In this document: positions 36,256-44,745 of the stretch, one piece after another
How the letters are laid out: each line of letters begins with the position of its first letter
Position numbering within the stretch: the stretch's first letter is position 1
Assembly: GCF_900112815.1 (NCBI RefSeq)
Contig: NZ_FOND01000004.1
Coordinates: 186,001 to 250,000 of the forward strand
DNA length: 64,000 nucleotides
Reading direction: 5' to 3'
DNA from: Blastococcus tunisiensis
GTDB lineage: Bacteria > Actinomycetota > Actinomycetes > Mycobacteriales > Geodermatophilaceae
The notes under the pieces: generated by a model
Seen by the model: only the letters and a program-made list of their open reading frames with translations
What the model was told of the DNA's origin: nothing
Databases searched by the model: none
Translations under genes and position numbers: made by a program

Positions 36256-36315
36256 AAGGACCACCCTTCCCCCCACGCCTCGCAGGCTCGGCGCGGGCCC
36301 CTGAAGGGTGGCCGC
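36256..36315 (-). repeat. Intergenic hairpin repeat family B, copy 2
   Basis: It lies between convergent genes, inverted relative to the other two copies. GGACCACCCTTC (36258-36269) pairs with GAAGGGTGGCC (36303-36313) with one bulged A. The enclosed loop contains CCACGCCTCGCAGGCTCGG, the reverse complement of the conserved apex of family B. Confidence 0.8.
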
Positions 36316-36350
36316 TCCAGCACGTCACCAGCGGGGGTCGTTCCAGGCCG

Positions 36351-37013
36351 TCACCGGCTCGCGGCGGGCCCGGGCAGCACCGCGGCGACGGCGTCGGGGT
36401 GGGTCATCGGCGTCATGTGCGCGGCGCCGGGGACCTCGACGAGCCGGCCCTGCGGCGCGGCCGCGGCGAGGCGGGCCGCCCAGTCGTGCGGGCAGAGCCG
36501 GTCGCGCGTCCCGCGGAGCACGGTGACCGGGACGGCGACGGCGGACAGCCGCCGCCGGACGTCGTCCGGTGCGGCGGCCCGCCACAGGGCGGCCATCGCC
36601 CGCGGGCCGGTCGACCACCACTGGGCCACGACGAGCGGCACCAGCCACCAGGGCTCGGCGAGCGCCGTGCGCAGCCACCGCCGGGTCAGCCCCCACGCGG
36701 AACGCAGCCGCGGATCGGTGGTCGGGCCGAGGAGCACCACGGCCACCACCCGCCTGTCCCGGGCCGCGGCCGCCACGACCACCTGGCAGCTCTGCGAGTG
36801 CCCCACCAGGACGACCGGGCCCTCCCCCAGCGCGGCCAGCAGCCGATCGGCCAGCTCCTCCAGCGACGGCACCGGCTCGGCCCCTCCCATGCCGGGCAGC
36901 AGCACGACCCCCGCCGGCACCCGCGCGCGGAGCCGGCGCAACGAGCGTTCGTCCAGGCCGAGACCGGGTACGAGGATGCACTGGACGGACGTCCGCCCGG
37001 GGTTCTCGGCCAC
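36351..37013 (-). CDS. Alpha/beta hydrolase with GHSQS elbow
   Basis: This 220-residue alpha/beta-fold protein starts LVPGLGLDERSLRRL, with nucleophile segment VLVGHSQSCQVVV (Ser near residue 73), acid region LRGTRDRLCPHDW and His in GAAHMTPM. The elbow reads GHSQS instead of the usual GxSxG, which is uncommon but compatible with activity. There is no signal peptide. The GTG at 37013 has no ribosome binding site, and TAGACC lies exactly seven bases upstream, so it is probably leaderless. The substrate is unknown, and it is divergent from the NDH-2 gene. Confidence 0.82.
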   Translation of the reverse strand: MAENPGRTSVQCILVPGLGLDERSLRRLRARVPAGVVLLPGMGGAEPVPSLEELADRLLAALGEGPVVLVGHSQSCQVVVAAAARDRRVVAVVLLGPTTDPRLRSAWGLTRRWLRTALAEPWWLVPLVVAQWWSTGPRAMAALWRAAAPDDVRRRLSAVAVPVTVLRGTRDRLCPHDWAARLAAAAPQGRLVEVPGAAHMTPMTHPDAVAAVLPGPAASR

Positions 37014-37020
37014 CTGCTGG

Positions 37021-37026
37021 GGTCTA
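37021..37026 (-). promoter_or_regulatory. Candidate leaderless -10 (TAGACC) of the hydrolase gene
   Basis: On the minus strand TAGACC is followed by seven bases and the GTG at 37013. The last base departs from TANNNT, so the call is weak. Confidence 0.35.
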
Positions 37027-37141
37027 CCCGGACGGTGCGCCGGCCGCGACCCGGCGGCGGATGGGCCCGTGCGGCCCGGACCGCAGCGGCCTCGGACCGA
37101 TCCCGAGCCTGCCGGCCACCGACGTGGGAGGATGAATCATC

Positions 37142-38566
37142 ATGACGACTTCACCAGCGCACGTACCCGCCACCAGCGACTCCCGCCCGGGCCGGCCGCG
37201 CGTCGTCATCGTCGGCTCGGGCTTCGGTGGTCTGTTCGCCGCCCGACGCCTGGAGAAGGCCGACGTGGACGTCACCCTGATCGGGAAGACCAGCCACCAC
37301 CTCTTCCAGCCGCTGCTCTACCAGGTGGCGACCGGGATCCTGTCGGAGGGCGAGATCGCCCCCGCGACCCGGGAGGTCCTGGCCCGCCAGAAGAACGCCC
37401 GCGTCGTGCTCGGCGAGGTCGTCGACGTGGACCTCGCCGCCCGCACCGTCACCTCCACCGTCCTGGGCCGCCGCACCGTGCACCCCTACGACGAGCTGAT
37501 CGTCGCCGCGGGCGCGGGCCAGTCCTACTTCGGCAACGACCAGTTCGCCGAGTTCGCGCCCGGCATGAAGAGCGTCGACGACGCCCTCGAGCTGCGCGGC
37601 CGCATCTTCGGCGCCTTCGAGCTGGCGGAGATCGCCGAGACGCAGGAGGAGGTCGACCGGCTGCTCACCTTCGTCGTGGTCGGCGCCGGCCCCACCGGCG
37701 TGGAGATGGCCGGGCAGATCGCCGAGCTGGCCCGTCGCACGCTGCGGCGGGACTTCCGCCGGATCGACCCGACCGGCGCCCGCGTGGTGCTCCTCGACGC
37801 GGCCCCCGCCGTCCTGCCGTCCTTCGGCGAGAAGCTGGGCGACCGCGCCCGCCGCCAGCTCAACGACATCGGCGTGGAGGTCCAGCTCGGCGCGATGGTC
37901 ACCGACGTCGACGCCGACGGCATCGAGGTCAAGGACGCCGACGGCGAGGTCCGCCGGATCAGCGCCGCCACGAAGATCTGGGCAGCCGGCGTCCAGGCCA
38001 GCCCGCTCGGCCGGATCCTCGGCGAGCAGTCCGGCGCCGAGGTCGACCGGGCCGGGCGCATCTCGGTGCAGCCCGACCTCACCCTCCCCGGCCACCCCGA
38101 GGTGCACGTCGTCGGCGACATGATGGCGCTGGACAAGCTCCCCGGGGTGGCCCAGGTGGCCATCCAGGGCGGCCGCTACGCCGCCGACTCGATCCGCCGC
38201 CGGCTCGCCGGCAAGGAGCCGCAGAAGCCGTTCCACTACCTCGACAAGGGGTCGATGGCCACGATCTCGCGGTTCTCCGCGGTCGCCGACATCGGCAAGC
38301 TGAAGTTCAGCGGCTTCGTCGCCTGGGTGATCTGGCTCGTCATCCACCTGCTCTACCTGGTGGGCTTCAAGAACCGGCTCACCACGATCCTGCACTGGAC
38401 GGTGAGCTTCCTCGGTCGCGGCCGGTCCCAGCGGACGGCCACCCAGCAGCAGGTGTTCGGCCGCCTGGCGCTGGAGAACCTGCCGCCGGAGTTCGAGGCA
38501 TCCAAGACCGGCGGTCCGAAGACCGCCCCGGTGGGCGAGGACGTGACCGGGCGCGAATCGGCCTGA
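37142..38566 (+). CDS. ndh: Type II NADH dehydrogenase
   Basis: This 474-residue membrane-associated flavoprotein passes electrons from NADH to menaquinone without pumping protons. The FAD motif is VIVGSGFGGLFAARRL (residues 21-36), the NADH motif is VVVGAGPTGVEMAGQIAEL (near 180), and the quinone-site signature is VAQVAIQGGRYAADS. A C-terminal amphipathic and hydrophobic region (FVAWVIWLVIHLLYLVGF) provides membrane attachment. The ATG follows GGGAGGATGAATCATC. It is monocistronic. Together with CO dehydrogenase it could feed the same quinone pool. Confidence 0.95.
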   Translation: MTTSPAHVPATSDSRPGRPRVVIVGSGFGGLFAARRLEKADVDVTLIGKTSHHLFQPLLYQVATGILSEGEIAPATREVLARQKNARVVLGEVVDVDLAARTVTSTVLGRRTVHPYDELIVAAGAGQSYFGNDQFAEFAPGMKSVDDALELRGRIFGAFELAEIAETQEEVDRLLTFVVVGAGPTGVEMAGQIAELARRTLRRDFRRIDPTGARVVLLDAAPAVLPSFGEKLGDRARRQLNDIGVEVQLGAMVTDVDADGIEVKDADGEVRRISAATKIWAAGVQASPLGRILGEQSGAEVDRAGRISVQPDLTLPGHPEVHVVGDMMALDKLPGVAQVAIQGGRYAADSIRRRLAGKEPQKPFHYLDKGSMATISRFSAVADIGKLKFSGFVAWVIWLVIHLLYLVGFKNRLTTILHWTVSFLGRGRSQRTATQQQVFGRLALENLPPEFEASKTGGPKTAPVGEDVTGRESA

Positions 38567-38583
38567 GGCCCCCCGGGGGCCCG
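38567..38583. terminator. Short hairpin between ndh and the esterase-like gene
   Basis: GGCCCC and GGGGCC (38567-38581) form a 6-bp stem with a 3-nt loop directly after the ndh stop. The 18-bp gap between convergent genes holds nothing else. Confidence 0.45.
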
Positions 38584-38584
38584 G

Positions 38585-39892
38585 TCAGAACGCCTCGGAC
38601 GTCAGGGGGACGTGCTCCTCGGCGCGCTCGAGGTGCAGGGGGTGCAGCGGCGTCGTCTCCTCGATGTGGAGGAAGGCGTCGTAGCGCCGCCCCAGCACGG
38701 TCGGCACGTAGTTGCCCCGCCGCTCCCGCTCCGGGCGGTACACGACACCGATGGCCCGGTGGTCCAGCCGGCGGGTCAGCCAGTCCGGCTGCTCCCCCCG
38801 GGGGACGACGACGAGCGCGTCCTGCCCCACCGCGTCGTGCAGCAGCGCCTCCAAGCTCCCCGGCCGGGCCGGGGGCACGGGCATCGGCGCCATCTGGGCG
38901 CCCCAGCGGCTGCCGGCGATCACGCCTCCCCGGTACCCGCCCAGCCCGACGAGGACGACGTCGTCGGTGCCGTGCCGCTCGCGCAGCAGCTGACCGACGT
39001 TCGTCATCCCGGCGCCGGCCATGTCCGTGGCCCGGGCATCACCGACATGGGTGTTGTGCTCCCAGAGGACGGCCTTGACCGGGTGGGCACCGTCGTCGCC
39101 GCCGTGCGCCAGCAACCTGTCCAGGGTGTCGACCATGTGCACGTCCCGGACGTTCCACGACTCGGCCGATCCACGGATCATCGCGCGGTAGTAGCGCTCG
39201 GCGTCCACGACCACCGCGGCGTTCTGCTCCGCGGCGAACCGGGCCTCGCGGTCGGTCGCCGCCTCCGCCGCGCCGCGGCCGGCGCACAGCGAGCGGAGCA
39301 GGTCGACGGCAGCCTGCTCGCAGGAGGCCGGGGCGAACCGGCTGGCGAACGCGTACTCGGCACCGTCCTCCCCGAACGGTTCGAAGCAGGAGAGCGCGCG
39401 GGTGGCGGCGTCGACGTGCTGCGGCTCGTGCACCCGCAGCCACCCGACGAGGGTGTGCATCGAGTCCCAGACGCTGTAGACGTCGAGGCCGTAGAAGCCC
39501 ACCCGCCGCTCCTCCGGGCGGGTCGCGTTGACGCCGCGCAGCCACCGGCAGAAGTCCACGACGTCGTCGTTGGCCCACATCCACGTCGGCCACCGCGCGA
39601 AGGCGTCCAGGGCATCCCGGGGATCCTGCTCCGCGTCCGGCCGGAGGCGCACGCTGCGGTTGACGCGGTAGCAGTCGGGCCAGTCGCCCTCGACCGCCAC
39701 GAGGCCGAAGCCGCGCTCCTCGATCAGCCGCCGGGTGAGGGCCGACCGCCAGGCGTAGTACTCGTGGGTGCCGTGGCTCGCCTCCCCCACGGCGACGATC
39801 CGCGCGTCCCCGATCCGCTCGATCAGCGGGTCGAGATCCCGCCCGGTCCGCAGCGGCCTCGCCAGGGTCCGCACGTCGTCGTGGGTGCTCAC
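38585..39892 (-). CDS. Erythromycin esterase-like protein
   Basis: This 435-residue protein belongs to the erythromycin esterase / succinoglycan biosynthesis EreA-like family. Family motifs are VAVGEASHGTHEYYAWR (residues about 30-46, with the catalytic-region His), VEGDWPDCYRVNR, GFYGLDVYS and LWEHNTHVGDARATDM. Members hydrolyse macrolide lactones or act on unknown substrates; chromosomal copies like this are common in soil actinobacteria and are not proof of resistance. The GTG at 39892 follows GGGAGGA, five bases upstream. The carboxylate-amine ligase gene lies 22 bp upstream in the same orientation, so they may be co-transcribed. Confidence 0.88.
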   Translation of the reverse strand: MSTHDDVRTLARPLRTGRDLDPLIERIGDARIVAVGEASHGTHEYYAWRSALTRRLIEERGFGLVAVEGDWPDCYRVNRSVRLRPDAEQDPRDALDAFARWPTWMWANDDVVDFCRWLRGVNATRPEERRVGFYGLDVYSVWDSMHTLVGWLRVHEPQHVDAATRALSCFEPFGEDGAEYAFASRFAPASCEQAAVDLLRSLCAGRGAAEAATDREARFAAEQNAAVVVDAERYYRAMIRGSAESWNVRDVHMVDTLDRLLAHGGDDGAHPVKAVLWEHNTHVGDARATDMAGAGMTNVGQLLRERHGTDDVVLVGLGGYRGGVIAGSRWGAQMAPMPVPPARPGSLEALLHDAVGQDALVVVPRGEQPDWLTRRLDHRAIGVVYRPERERRGNYVPTVLGRRYDAFLHIEETTPLHPLHLERAEEHVPLTSEAF

Positions 39893-39914
39893 GGAAATCC
39901 TCCCGCTCCGGTGC

Positions 39915-41066
39915 TCAGCGGTTCTCCAGCGCGGTGCCCTCGCGGACGACCCCGGCCGCGACCTGGCGCCGGTCGCCGGTGCGCAGCCAGGTCCTCCGCT
40001 GCCGCGACGCCGACGTACCCCGTTCGAAGAGCCGTTCCACCATGTCGAGGACGGCGGCCCACTCATCGTGCGCGGCCAGGTCGTCGCGCAGCTCGGCCAG
40101 CAGCCCACGGACGGCGTTCCGCGCCGGGACGAGCGCGCAGCTCAGCGGGTCGAACAGCTCGCCCTCGAGGCCGAAACGGGCGGCCCGCCAGCGTGCCGCC
40201 CGCAGCAGCTCGGGCCGCGGCCTCGGGCAGGGCTCGGCCCGCTCTGCCCGACCCGCCAGCACGCGCACCAGCGATCGCGCCAGCGCCGCGTGCAGGACGA
40301 CGTCGTCGACCTCCGTGCAGACGTCGGCCAGCCGGAACTCCAGCGTCGGCAGGTGCGAGGAGGGCCGCAGGTCCCAGTAGAGGTGCGACGCGTCGGCGAT
40401 CACCCCGGACGCGACCATCCCGGCCACCACCTCGGTGAACCGCTCGGCGCTGCCCAGGTACTCCGGCGGGCCGGTCGTCGGCCACCGGGACCACCACATC
40501 GTCCGGTAGCTCTGGTGCCCGGTGTCGAACCCGTCGTGGAACGGTGAGCTGCCGGTCATCGCCAGCAGCACCGCCAGGTACGGCCGCGCCCGGTCCATCA
40601 CCGCCACCGCGGTCGCCAGGTCCGGCACCCCGACGTGCACGTGGCACCCGACGATGTCCTGCTGCTGCGCCAGGCCTGCCCAGCGGGTGACCATCGCCTC
40701 GTAGCGCGGCGCCGGCGTGATGTCCTGCTGCTGCCAGCTGTCGAACGGGTGCGTGGAGGCGGCCAGGATCCGGACCCCCGCCCGGGCGGCCGCCCCGGCC
40801 GACTCGGCCCGGGTGGTGACCAGCTCGGCGCGCAGCTCGGGCAGCGTCCGGCAGATCCCGGTCGCCGACTCCAGCTGGGTCGTGGTGATCTCGGCGTGCA
40901 GGTGCGGGCCCGACTCCCCGCGCAGCACGGCCATGGCCAGGGCGGGGCTCCGGGTGAGCCGGTACGTTCCCGGGTCGACGAGGTGGAACTCCTCCTCGAC
41001 GCCGACCGTGCTGCCGGCCGGGACGGGCTCGGCAACGGCCGGTCCCGCACCGTCGGCCTGCTCCAC
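39915..41066 (-). CDS. Carboxylate-amine ligase, glutamate-cysteine ligase type 2 family
   Basis: This 383-residue ATP-dependent ligase is of the YbdK/GCS2 family. It has GVEEEFHLVD near residue 22 (metal and glutamate binding), HLHAEITTTQLESATGIC, HPFDSWQQQ and the central GCHVHVGVPD motif. The family makes gamma-glutamyl amide bonds; actinobacterial members include proteins near mycothiol and ergothioneine pathways, but no such neighbours occur here. The GTG at 41066 follows AGGAG, five bases upstream. It precedes the erythromycin-esterase-like gene by 22 bp. Confidence 0.88.
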   Translation of the reverse strand: MEQADGAGPAVAEPVPAGSTVGVEEEFHLVDPGTYRLTRSPALAMAVLRGESGPHLHAEITTTQLESATGICRTLPELRAELVTTRAESAGAAARAGVRILAASTHPFDSWQQQDITPAPRYEAMVTRWAGLAQQQDIVGCHVHVGVPDLATAVAVMDRARPYLAVLLAMTGSSPFHDGFDTGHQSYRTMWWSRWPTTGPPEYLGSAERFTEVVAGMVASGVIADASHLYWDLRPSSHLPTLEFRLADVCTEVDDVVLHAALARSLVRVLAGRAERAEPCPRPRPELLRAARWRAARFGLEGELFDPLSCALVPARNAVRGLLAELRDDLAAHDEWAAVLDMVERLFERGTSASRQRRTWLRTGDRRQVAAGVVREGTALENR

Positions 41067-41276
41067 GCGCGCTCCTGTGCAGCGAGGCGGCTCGGGGCCG
41101 CCGGGGCTCCCCGGACGCGGGGCCGGCTGGCGCCCAGCCGTGCAGCCGACGGTAGATCCTGCCTGCCCTCGCCGCATGCCGCCGGCGGCTCGGTGTTCGC
41201 CCACGGCGTGACCGCTGCCGGCGGGCGCCGGACCGGCGTTCACTGGGGCGTAAGCCAGTAATCAACCGGAGGCGCC

Positions 41277-42230
41277 ATGACCCTGGTACCGGAACCGGGG
41301 ACCGAGCCGGCCCTCGACGCGTACTCGCGCATCGTCACCGCGGTGGCCGCCGACCTCACCCCGCACGTGGCCGCCCTGCAGGTGACCGGCCCCGGCGGGC
41401 GCACCGGTGCGGGCTCGGCCGTCGTCGTGAGCGCCGACGGGCTGCTGCTCACCAACGCCCACGTGGTCGCCGGGGCACGCTCCGGCCGGGCGGTGTTCAG
41501 CGACGGGAGCGACACCCCGGTCGTCGTCGTCGGTGCCGACCCGCTGTCCGACCTGGCGGTGGTCCGCGCCCGCGGCGCGACGCCCGCCCCGGCCGTGCTC
41601 GGGGATGCCACGGAGCTGCGCGTCGGCCAGCTGGTCGTCGCCGTCGGCAACCCGCTCGGGTTGAGCGGCTCCGTCACGGCGGGGGTGGTGAGCGGGCTGG
41701 GCCGGTCGCTGCCCACCCGCGACGGCCGGACGGCGCGGGTGGTCGAGGACGTGATCCAGACCGACGCCGCGCTGAACCCGGGCAACAGCGGCGGCGCGCT
41801 GGCCGACTCGTCGTCCCGCGTGGTCGGCATCAACACCGCCGTGGCCGGGTGGGGGCTCGGGCTGGCCATCCCGGTCAACGACACCAGCCGCCGGATCGTC
41901 GACGCGCTGATCGCCGACGGGCGGGTGCGCCGGGCCTACCTCGGGCTGGTGAGCACGCCGGCACCGCTGCCGGCACCGCTCGCCGAGCGCACCGGACGGC
42001 GCCGCGGGCTGCGGATCGTCGACGTCGTCGCGGGTGCACCCGCCGACCGGGCCGGCCTGAAGCCCGGCGACCTCGTCCTCGAGGCCGGCCGCCGCCCCGT
42101 CGCCGACGCGCAGAGCCTGCAGCGCCTCCTGTTCGGCGAGGCGATCGGCCACCCGCTGCCCATGACGGTGCACCGCAACGGCGCGATGGTCGACGTCCTC
42201 ACCGTGCCGTCGGAGCTCACCGGTGGGTGA
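41277..42230 (+). CDS. HtrA-like S1C serine protease with PDZ domain
   Basis: This 317-residue protein has a trypsin-like domain (residues about 15-215) and a C-terminal PDZ domain (about 225-310, GLRIVDVVAGAPADRAGLKPGD). The catalytic triad is His62 (NAHVV), Asp92 (SDLAVV) and Ser171 (GNSGGAL). Unlike most HtrA/DegP proteins it has no signal peptide or membrane anchor, so it is predicted cytoplasmic unless a longer start exists. The ATG follows CCGGAGGCGCC, which supports the short form. Its likely role is protein quality control. It is monocistronic and divergent from the ligase gene. Confidence 0.88.
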   Translation: MTLVPEPGTEPALDAYSRIVTAVAADLTPHVAALQVTGPGGRTGAGSAVVVSADGLLLTNAHVVAGARSGRAVFSDGSDTPVVVVGADPLSDLAVVRARGATPAPAVLGDATELRVGQLVVAVGNPLGLSGSVTAGVVSGLGRSLPTRDGRTARVVEDVIQTDAALNPGNSGGALADSSSRVVGINTAVAGWGLGLAIPVNDTSRRIVDALIADGRVRRAYLGLVSTPAPLPAPLAERTGRRRGLRIVDVVAGAPADRAGLKPGDLVLEAGRRPVADAQSLQRLLFGEAIGHPLPMTVHRNGAMVDVLTVPSELTGG

Positions 42231-42299
42231 CCGCGGCACACCACTCCATCGGGGGCGACCGATGGGGTGATCGGCGGCCGACCAGGCAGGATGGAGGCC

Positions 42300-43232
42300 A
42301 TGACTGCCGACCGGCGGACGCCCGCCCTCCTGCTGGCGGTGCTCTACGCCGTCAGCGGAGGCCTGTGTCTGACCTCGGTGCTCTGGCCGATGCACCGGGA
42401 CACCCCCGTGGCGCTGACCTCGGTCCTGGCCGCCATCGGGCTCGGCGGCGGCTGCGCCATCTGGTTGCTCCGCGCCCGGGTGCGGGAGGGATGGCTGCAC
42501 GCCGCCGTCGCCCTGGTCAGCGTGCTGATCGCGCTCCTCGCCTGGCAGTCGGTGACCGCCGTGGGGATCGTCGGGCTGGGCCCGGCCGTCATCGCCGTCG
42601 GCCTGTACGCCGCGCACGTCTTCTCCCTGCCGGCCGCCCGGGCGCACGCCACCGTCCTGGCCCTCCTGACCACGTTCGGCGCGGTCGCCGCCCGGCCCGA
42701 CGGGTTCGCCGTCCCGTGGGCTGCGCTCATCGTGGGCGTCGTCGTCCTCACCGAGGCCCAGGGCCGCCTCGCCCACGGCCTGCGCACCGCCGCGACCACC
42801 GATCCGCTCACCGGCGTGGCCAACCGGCGGGCCTGGGAGGACGAGGCCGCCCGGCACCTGGCCCGCGCGGCGCGCACGGGTGAGCCGCTGAGCTTCGCGA
42901 TCCTCGATCTCGACGACTTCAAGGAGGTCAACGACCGCGAGGGGCACGGCGCGGGCGACGCCCTCCTGCGGGACCTGACGGCCGGGTGGTCGGCGCGGCT
43001 GCGGCAGGCCGACCTGCTGGGCCGCTACGGCGGTGACGAGTTCGTGCTGTGCCTGCCGGCCACCGACGGGGACGGCGCACGCGGGATCCTCGCGCAGCTG
43101 GACGCGACCCACGCCTTCGCCTGGACGGTCGGGGTCGCCAGCGCACAGCCCGGGGACACGCTTGCCGCCGTGCTCGCCCGCGCGGACGCCGACCTCTACC
43201 TGCGCAAGCGCAGCGGTCGCACCGCCGGCTGA
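42300..43232 (+). CDS. Membrane-anchored diguanylate cyclase (GGDEF)
   Basis: This 310-residue protein has about six N-terminal membrane segments (residues 8-155) followed by a GGDEF domain that makes cyclic di-GMP. The domain contains DPLTGVANRRAWEDE, DLDDFKEVND and the intact active site RYGGDEFVL. A product-inhibition RxxD site (RQAD) lies five residues before GGDEF. The activity is therefore probably real and feedback controlled. Two ATGs (42291 and 42300) compete around GGAGG; I used 42300, but the start is uncertain by three codons. There is no EAL domain. It ends 3 bp from the convergent SDR gene. Confidence 0.9.
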   Translation: MTADRRTPALLLAVLYAVSGGLCLTSVLWPMHRDTPVALTSVLAAIGLGGGCAIWLLRARVREGWLHAAVALVSVLIALLAWQSVTAVGIVGLGPAVIAVGLYAAHVFSLPAARAHATVLALLTTFGAVAARPDGFAVPWAALIVGVVVLTEAQGRLAHGLRTAATTDPLTGVANRRAWEDEAARHLARAARTGEPLSFAILDLDDFKEVNDREGHGAGDALLRDLTAGWSARLRQADLLGRYGGDEFVLCLPATDGDGARGILAQLDATHAFAWTVGVASAQPGDTLAAVLARADADLYLRKRSGRTAG

Positions 43233-43235
43233 CCC

Positions 43236-44042
43236 TCAGGGGCGCCGCCAGTCGTCCTCGGTCAGGTGCGAGCCGGCCATCGGCCCCATCCGGAGCATGC
43301 CGCCGTCCACCGCCCAGGACGCGCCGGTCACGTACCCGGCCGCGGGCGAGGCAAGGAAGGCGACGACGGCCGCCACCTCCCGGGCGTCCCCGGGTCGGCC
43401 CAGCGGGACCCCCGGCCGCTCGTGGCCGGGGGACCGTGGGTCCTCGTCCTCCTGACCCGTCATCGGGGTGGCGATCTCCCCGGGGGCCACGGCGTTCACG
43501 GTGATCCCGTGCTCGGCGAGCTCGAGGGCGGCCACCTGGGTGAGCAGACCGAGGCCGCCCTTCGCGGCGCAGTAGGCGGCCGCCCCCACCCGGGGCTGGT
43601 GCTCGTGCACGCTGGTGATGGTCACGATCCGCCCGCCACGACCGGCCGCCACCATCCGCCGGGCCGCACGCTGGAGGCAGAGGAAGGCGCCGTCCAGATC
43701 GGTGGCCAGCACCTCGCGCCAGGTGTCCAAGTCCAGCTCCAGCAGCGGCGTCAGGTGACCGGTCCCGGCATCGGCGACCAGGACGTCGACGCCACCGAGG
43801 GCGTCGGCCAGCTCGTCGACCACGTCGGCGGCCTCCGGCAGGCGGGTGAGGTCCAGGTGGCGCACCTCCGCACGCCGGCCGCGGGCGCGCACCTCCTCGG
43901 CGGTCGCCTCGCCGGCCGCCTCGTCGCGGAACCAGGTGATCCCGACGTCGCAGCCCTGCTCGGCGAGCGCGACCGCGGTCGCCCGCCCGATGCCCGACTC
44001 CGACCCGGTGATGATCGCCACGCGTTCGGTGCTCCCGGTCAT
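43236..44042 (-). CDS. Short-chain dehydrogenase, glucose-dehydrogenase-like
   Basis: This 268-residue classical SDR has TGSESGIGRATA at residues 12-23, VADAG replacing NNAG near 87, catalytic Ser in ITSVHEHQP and YCAAK. The VHEHQP-like loop after the Ser is typical of glucose 1-dehydrogenases and related oxidoreductases. Met/Gly-rich residues near the C terminus (DGGMLRMGPMAG) follow the family pattern. The ATG at 44042 lies six bases after TAGCGT with no ribosome binding site, so the transcript is probably leaderless. The substrate is unknown. Confidence 0.88.
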   Translation of the reverse strand: MTGSTERVAIITGSESGIGRATAVALAEQGCDVGITWFRDEAAGEATAEEVRARGRRAEVRHLDLTRLPEAADVVDELADALGGVDVLVADAGTGHLTPLLELDLDTWREVLATDLDGAFLCLQRAARRMVAAGRGGRIVTITSVHEHQPRVGAAAYCAAKGGLGLLTQVAALELAEHGITVNAVAPGEIATPMTGQEDEDPRSPGHERPGVPLGRPGDAREVAAVVAFLASPAAGYVTGASWAVDGGMLRMGPMAGSHLTEDDWRRP

Positions 44043-44048
44043 GCGGTC

Positions 44049-44054
44049 ACGCTA
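44049..44054 (-). promoter_or_regulatory. -10 element of the leaderless SDR promoter (TAGCGT)
   Basis: On the minus strand TAGCGT is followed by six bases and the ATG at 44042. This is the same hexamer as at 4985 and 46655. Confidence 0.55.
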
Positions 44055-44068
44055 GGCAACGGCCGGAG

Positions 44069-44089
44069 GTTCCGCAGGTGCGGCGGAAC
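44069..44089. promoter_or_regulatory. Inverted repeat GTTCCGC-N7-GCGGAAC
   Basis: Perfect 7-bp arms separated by 7 bp lie in the 61-bp divergent spacer between the SDR and the CAP lipoprotein gene. It is a candidate operator upstream of both start sites. Confidence 0.5.
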
Positions 44090-44103
44090 GGGTAGGCGCA
44101 GGC

Positions 44104-44745
44104 ATGCTGCTCTCCCGCCGGACGGTGCCGGCGTTGCTGCTGGCCCTGCTCGTGACGCTGGGCGGGCCGGCGGGCTGCGTCGCCGTCGACACCCGGTCAC
44201 CCGCAGGCACCGCGTCCGGCACCACGTCCAGCCCCTCGCCCGAGTCCCCGCCCGGGGACGGCGCAGAGGTGCCGGCCGGGCAGCGGATGGCGCGGGCGCT
44301 GTTCGACCGGGTCAACGTCGAGCGCGAGAACCGCGGGCTAGGGCCGGTTGCGTGGAACGACGCGCTGGCCGGGGTGGCGCGCGAGTGGAGCGAGGACATG
44401 GCCGGCACCGGCCGCCTGGAGCACCAGGACGTCCGGTCCCTGCTGGAGCGCGACGAGCTGTCCGGCTTCACCGGCATCGGCGAGAACATCTTCACCGCCT
44501 CGGCCCCGGTCCCGGCCGGGGTGGCCCACGTCGGCTGGATGCGCTCGGCCGGTCATCGCGCCAACGTGCTCAACCCAGGGTGGAACCGGCTCGGCGTCGG
44601 GGTGTTCTGCGCCGACGACGGATCGGTGTGGGCCACCCAGCAGTTCGGGCGCACGGTCGGCGCCGACCGCCCCCCGGTCAGTCAGGAGACGCCTCCGGAA
44701 CAGCCGATCGCCGCACCGGAGGAGGACGGACCCACCTGCCCGTGA
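44104..44745 (+). CDS. CAP/SCP-domain lipoprotein
   Basis: This 213-residue exported protein has a signal peptide (residues 1-22) ending GGPAGC, a plausible but non-canonical lipobox because of the Pro at -3. A Ser/Pro/Gly linker leads to a CAP (PR-1-like) domain: ARALFDRVNVERENRGLGPVAW, EWSEDMAGTGRLEHQD, GENIFT and the C-terminal HRANVLNPGWNRLGVGVFC. CAP domains bind lipids or act on the cell wall, and the bacterial role is mostly unknown. It overlaps the YihY gene (GTGA), suggesting a shared envelope function. Confidence 0.88.
   Translation: MLLSRRTVPALLLALLVTLGGPAGCVAVDTRSPAGTASGTTSSPSPESPPGDGAEVPAGQRMARALFDRVNVERENRGLGPVAWNDALAGVAREWSEDMAGTGRLEHQDVRSLLERDELSGFTGIGENIFTASAPVPAGVAHVGWMRSAGHRANVLNPGWNRLGVGVFCADDGSVWATQQFGRTVGADRPPVSQETPPEQPIAAPEEDGPTCP

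Noticed and set aside
38585-39892. Macrolide resistance gene
   Set aside because: The family is right, but chromosomal homologs of this type are common and no resistance context is present.
43266-44741. Open plus-strand frame running into the YihY gene from inside the SDR region
   Set aside because: It is antisense to the SDR and out of frame with the CAP gene. The protein similarity begins only at the GTG at 44742.
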